Part shown: one piece after another, positions 63,505 through 64,000 of the stretch
Layout of the letters: each line of letters begins with the position of its first letter
How positions within the stretch are numbered: position 1 is the first letter of the stretch
The notes under the pieces: generated by a model
The model's input: only the letters and a program-made list of their open reading frames with translations
Databases searched by the model: none
Told to the model about the DNA's origin: nothing
Position numbers and translations under genes: made by a program
DNA from: Trinickia violacea
Lineage (GTDB): Bacteria; Pseudomonadota; Gammaproteobacteria; Burkholderiales; Burkholderiaceae
NCBI RefSeq assembly: GCF_005280735.1
Contig: NZ_CP040078.1
Coordinates: 1,116,001 to 1,180,000 of the forward strand
Length of the DNA: 64,000 nt
Reading direction: 5' to 3'

Positions 63505-64000
63505 ATGGCTACCCATGTTTACGGCGAGATGTGCAACGACCTCCAGACCCTGTGGGAGGATGGCGAGCGCGTCTTCAGCCGAGCACGACGGACGGCCGAT
63601 GGCGGCGACGAAACGCGACTCATTGCACGGGCCGCCGTCAAGCAGCCTTGCCCTGCCAGTCTTGACCGGCTCGCTCACGAATTCGAGCTGAAGGGCGAAC
63701 TTGACGGTGCGTGGGCGGTGCGGCCGCTGGAGCTGGTGCGCGAAGGCGGTGTGACGCTGGTGCTTGAGGATCCGGGCGGTGAGCCGCTCGAGCGGCTGAT
63801 CGGCGCGCCCATGGCGGTGGGCAGTGCGGTGCGCCTCGCCGTCGGCGTCGCCGCGGCACTGGGCAAGCTTCACCAGCGCGGCCTCGTCCATAAGGACCTC
63901 AAGCCTGCCCATATCCTCGTGAACTGCACGGACGGACAGCCGCGGCTGACCGGCTTCGGCATTGCCTCGCGGCTGCGACGCGAGCGACAGGCGCCCGAGC
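63505..64000 (+). CDS. Second trifunctional kinase/ATPase/histidine kinase, N-terminal part
   Basis: Open to the end of the window. ATG at 63505 follows AGGGGGCGG. MATHVYGEMCNDLQTLWEDG, LDGAWAVRPLELVREGG, GKLHQRGLVHKDLKPAHIL and RLTGFGIASRL align with the protein at 35373. The DFG Asp is again missing (GFG). Only the kinase-like N-terminus is visible. A full-length paralogue about 28 kb from the first; its start suggests that the N-terminus of the first copy is slightly damaged or shifted. Confidence 0.85.
   Translation, partial: MATHVYGEMCNDLQTLWEDGERVFSRARRTADGGDETRLIARAAVKQPCPASLDRLAHEFELKGELDGAWAVRPLELVREGGVTLVLEDPGGEPLERLIGAPMAVGSAVRLAVGVAAALGKLHQRGLVHKDLKPAHILVNCTDGQPRLTGFGIASRLRRERQAPE

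Noticed and set aside
1..64000. tRNA, rRNA, tmRNA or replication-origin signals
   Set aside because: No cloverleaf, rRNA segment, iteron array or parAB/repA gene was recognised.

Overview
The window comes from a high-GC betaproteobacterium of the Burkholderia / Paraburkholderia / Caballeronia group. Evidence: DUF3331 and DUF2818 proteins, a pcaHG/pcaQ locus, an AmpR/PenR-type LysR regulator, and close resemblance of most products to proteins of that group (recognised from memory, not searched). No rRNA or tRNA gene was seen.

Layout. (1) 1-3.8 kb: core-like metabolic operon with the end of a TRAP transporter permease, a transketolase and a D-2-hydroxyacid dehydrogenase, coupled by an ATGA overlap. 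(2) 3.8-48 kb: a visibly less GC-rich, gene-poor accessory region full of broken genes. Its intact genes are mostly redox or electron-transfer genes: a cyclic-nucleotide-domain/thioredoxin-reductase-like flavoprotein, DUF417 protein, AhpD-like proteins, DedA-rhodanese, cytochrome b561, HiPIP, CcsB and ResB cytochrome c assembly proteins, cytochrome P460, two tandem quinone-oxidoreductase-like enzymes, peroxiredoxin, azoreductase and nitroreductase. Between them lie FixJ-type response regulators (two duplicated, one truncated), stand-alone receivers, and a 1839-residue kinase/ATPase/histidine kinase. Debris includes two c-type/P460 cytochromes, two pyridoxamine-phosphate-oxidase-like genes, a cold-shock gene, a GNAT gene, an alpha/beta hydrolase, TnpB pieces, a truncated EamA transporter and a truncated DMSP-lyase-like cupin. 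(3) 48-64 kb: normal GC-rich chromosome again: SnoaL-like protein, acetoacetate decarboxylase, a large repeat-containing exported protein, pcaHG with divergent pcaQ, a GGDEF/EAL protein, GST, an ECF sigma factor, an IS605-type element, an AmpR-like LysR regulator, and the start of a second copy of the giant kinase running off the end.

Most interesting signal. A 12-bp dyad, ATAC-N4-GTAT, occurs at least nine times, all in the accessory region and mostly upstream of redox genes (DUF417, AhpD-like, P460 relic, cytochrome b561, the P460/ResB divergent promoter, the receiver gene, and a tiny conserved ORF). Five sites lie about 140-160 bp before a start codon. The N4-spaced dyad resembles in architecture the boxes bound by FixJ/LuxR-type response regulators such as StyR and TodT. 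I infer a dedicated regulon: giant hybrid kinase to FixJ-type regulator to ATAC-N4-GTAT promoters driving a P460/HiPIP/b561 redox module with its own cytochrome c assembly factors. The signal and substrate are unknown, and part of the system is decaying by duplication, inversion and frameshift.
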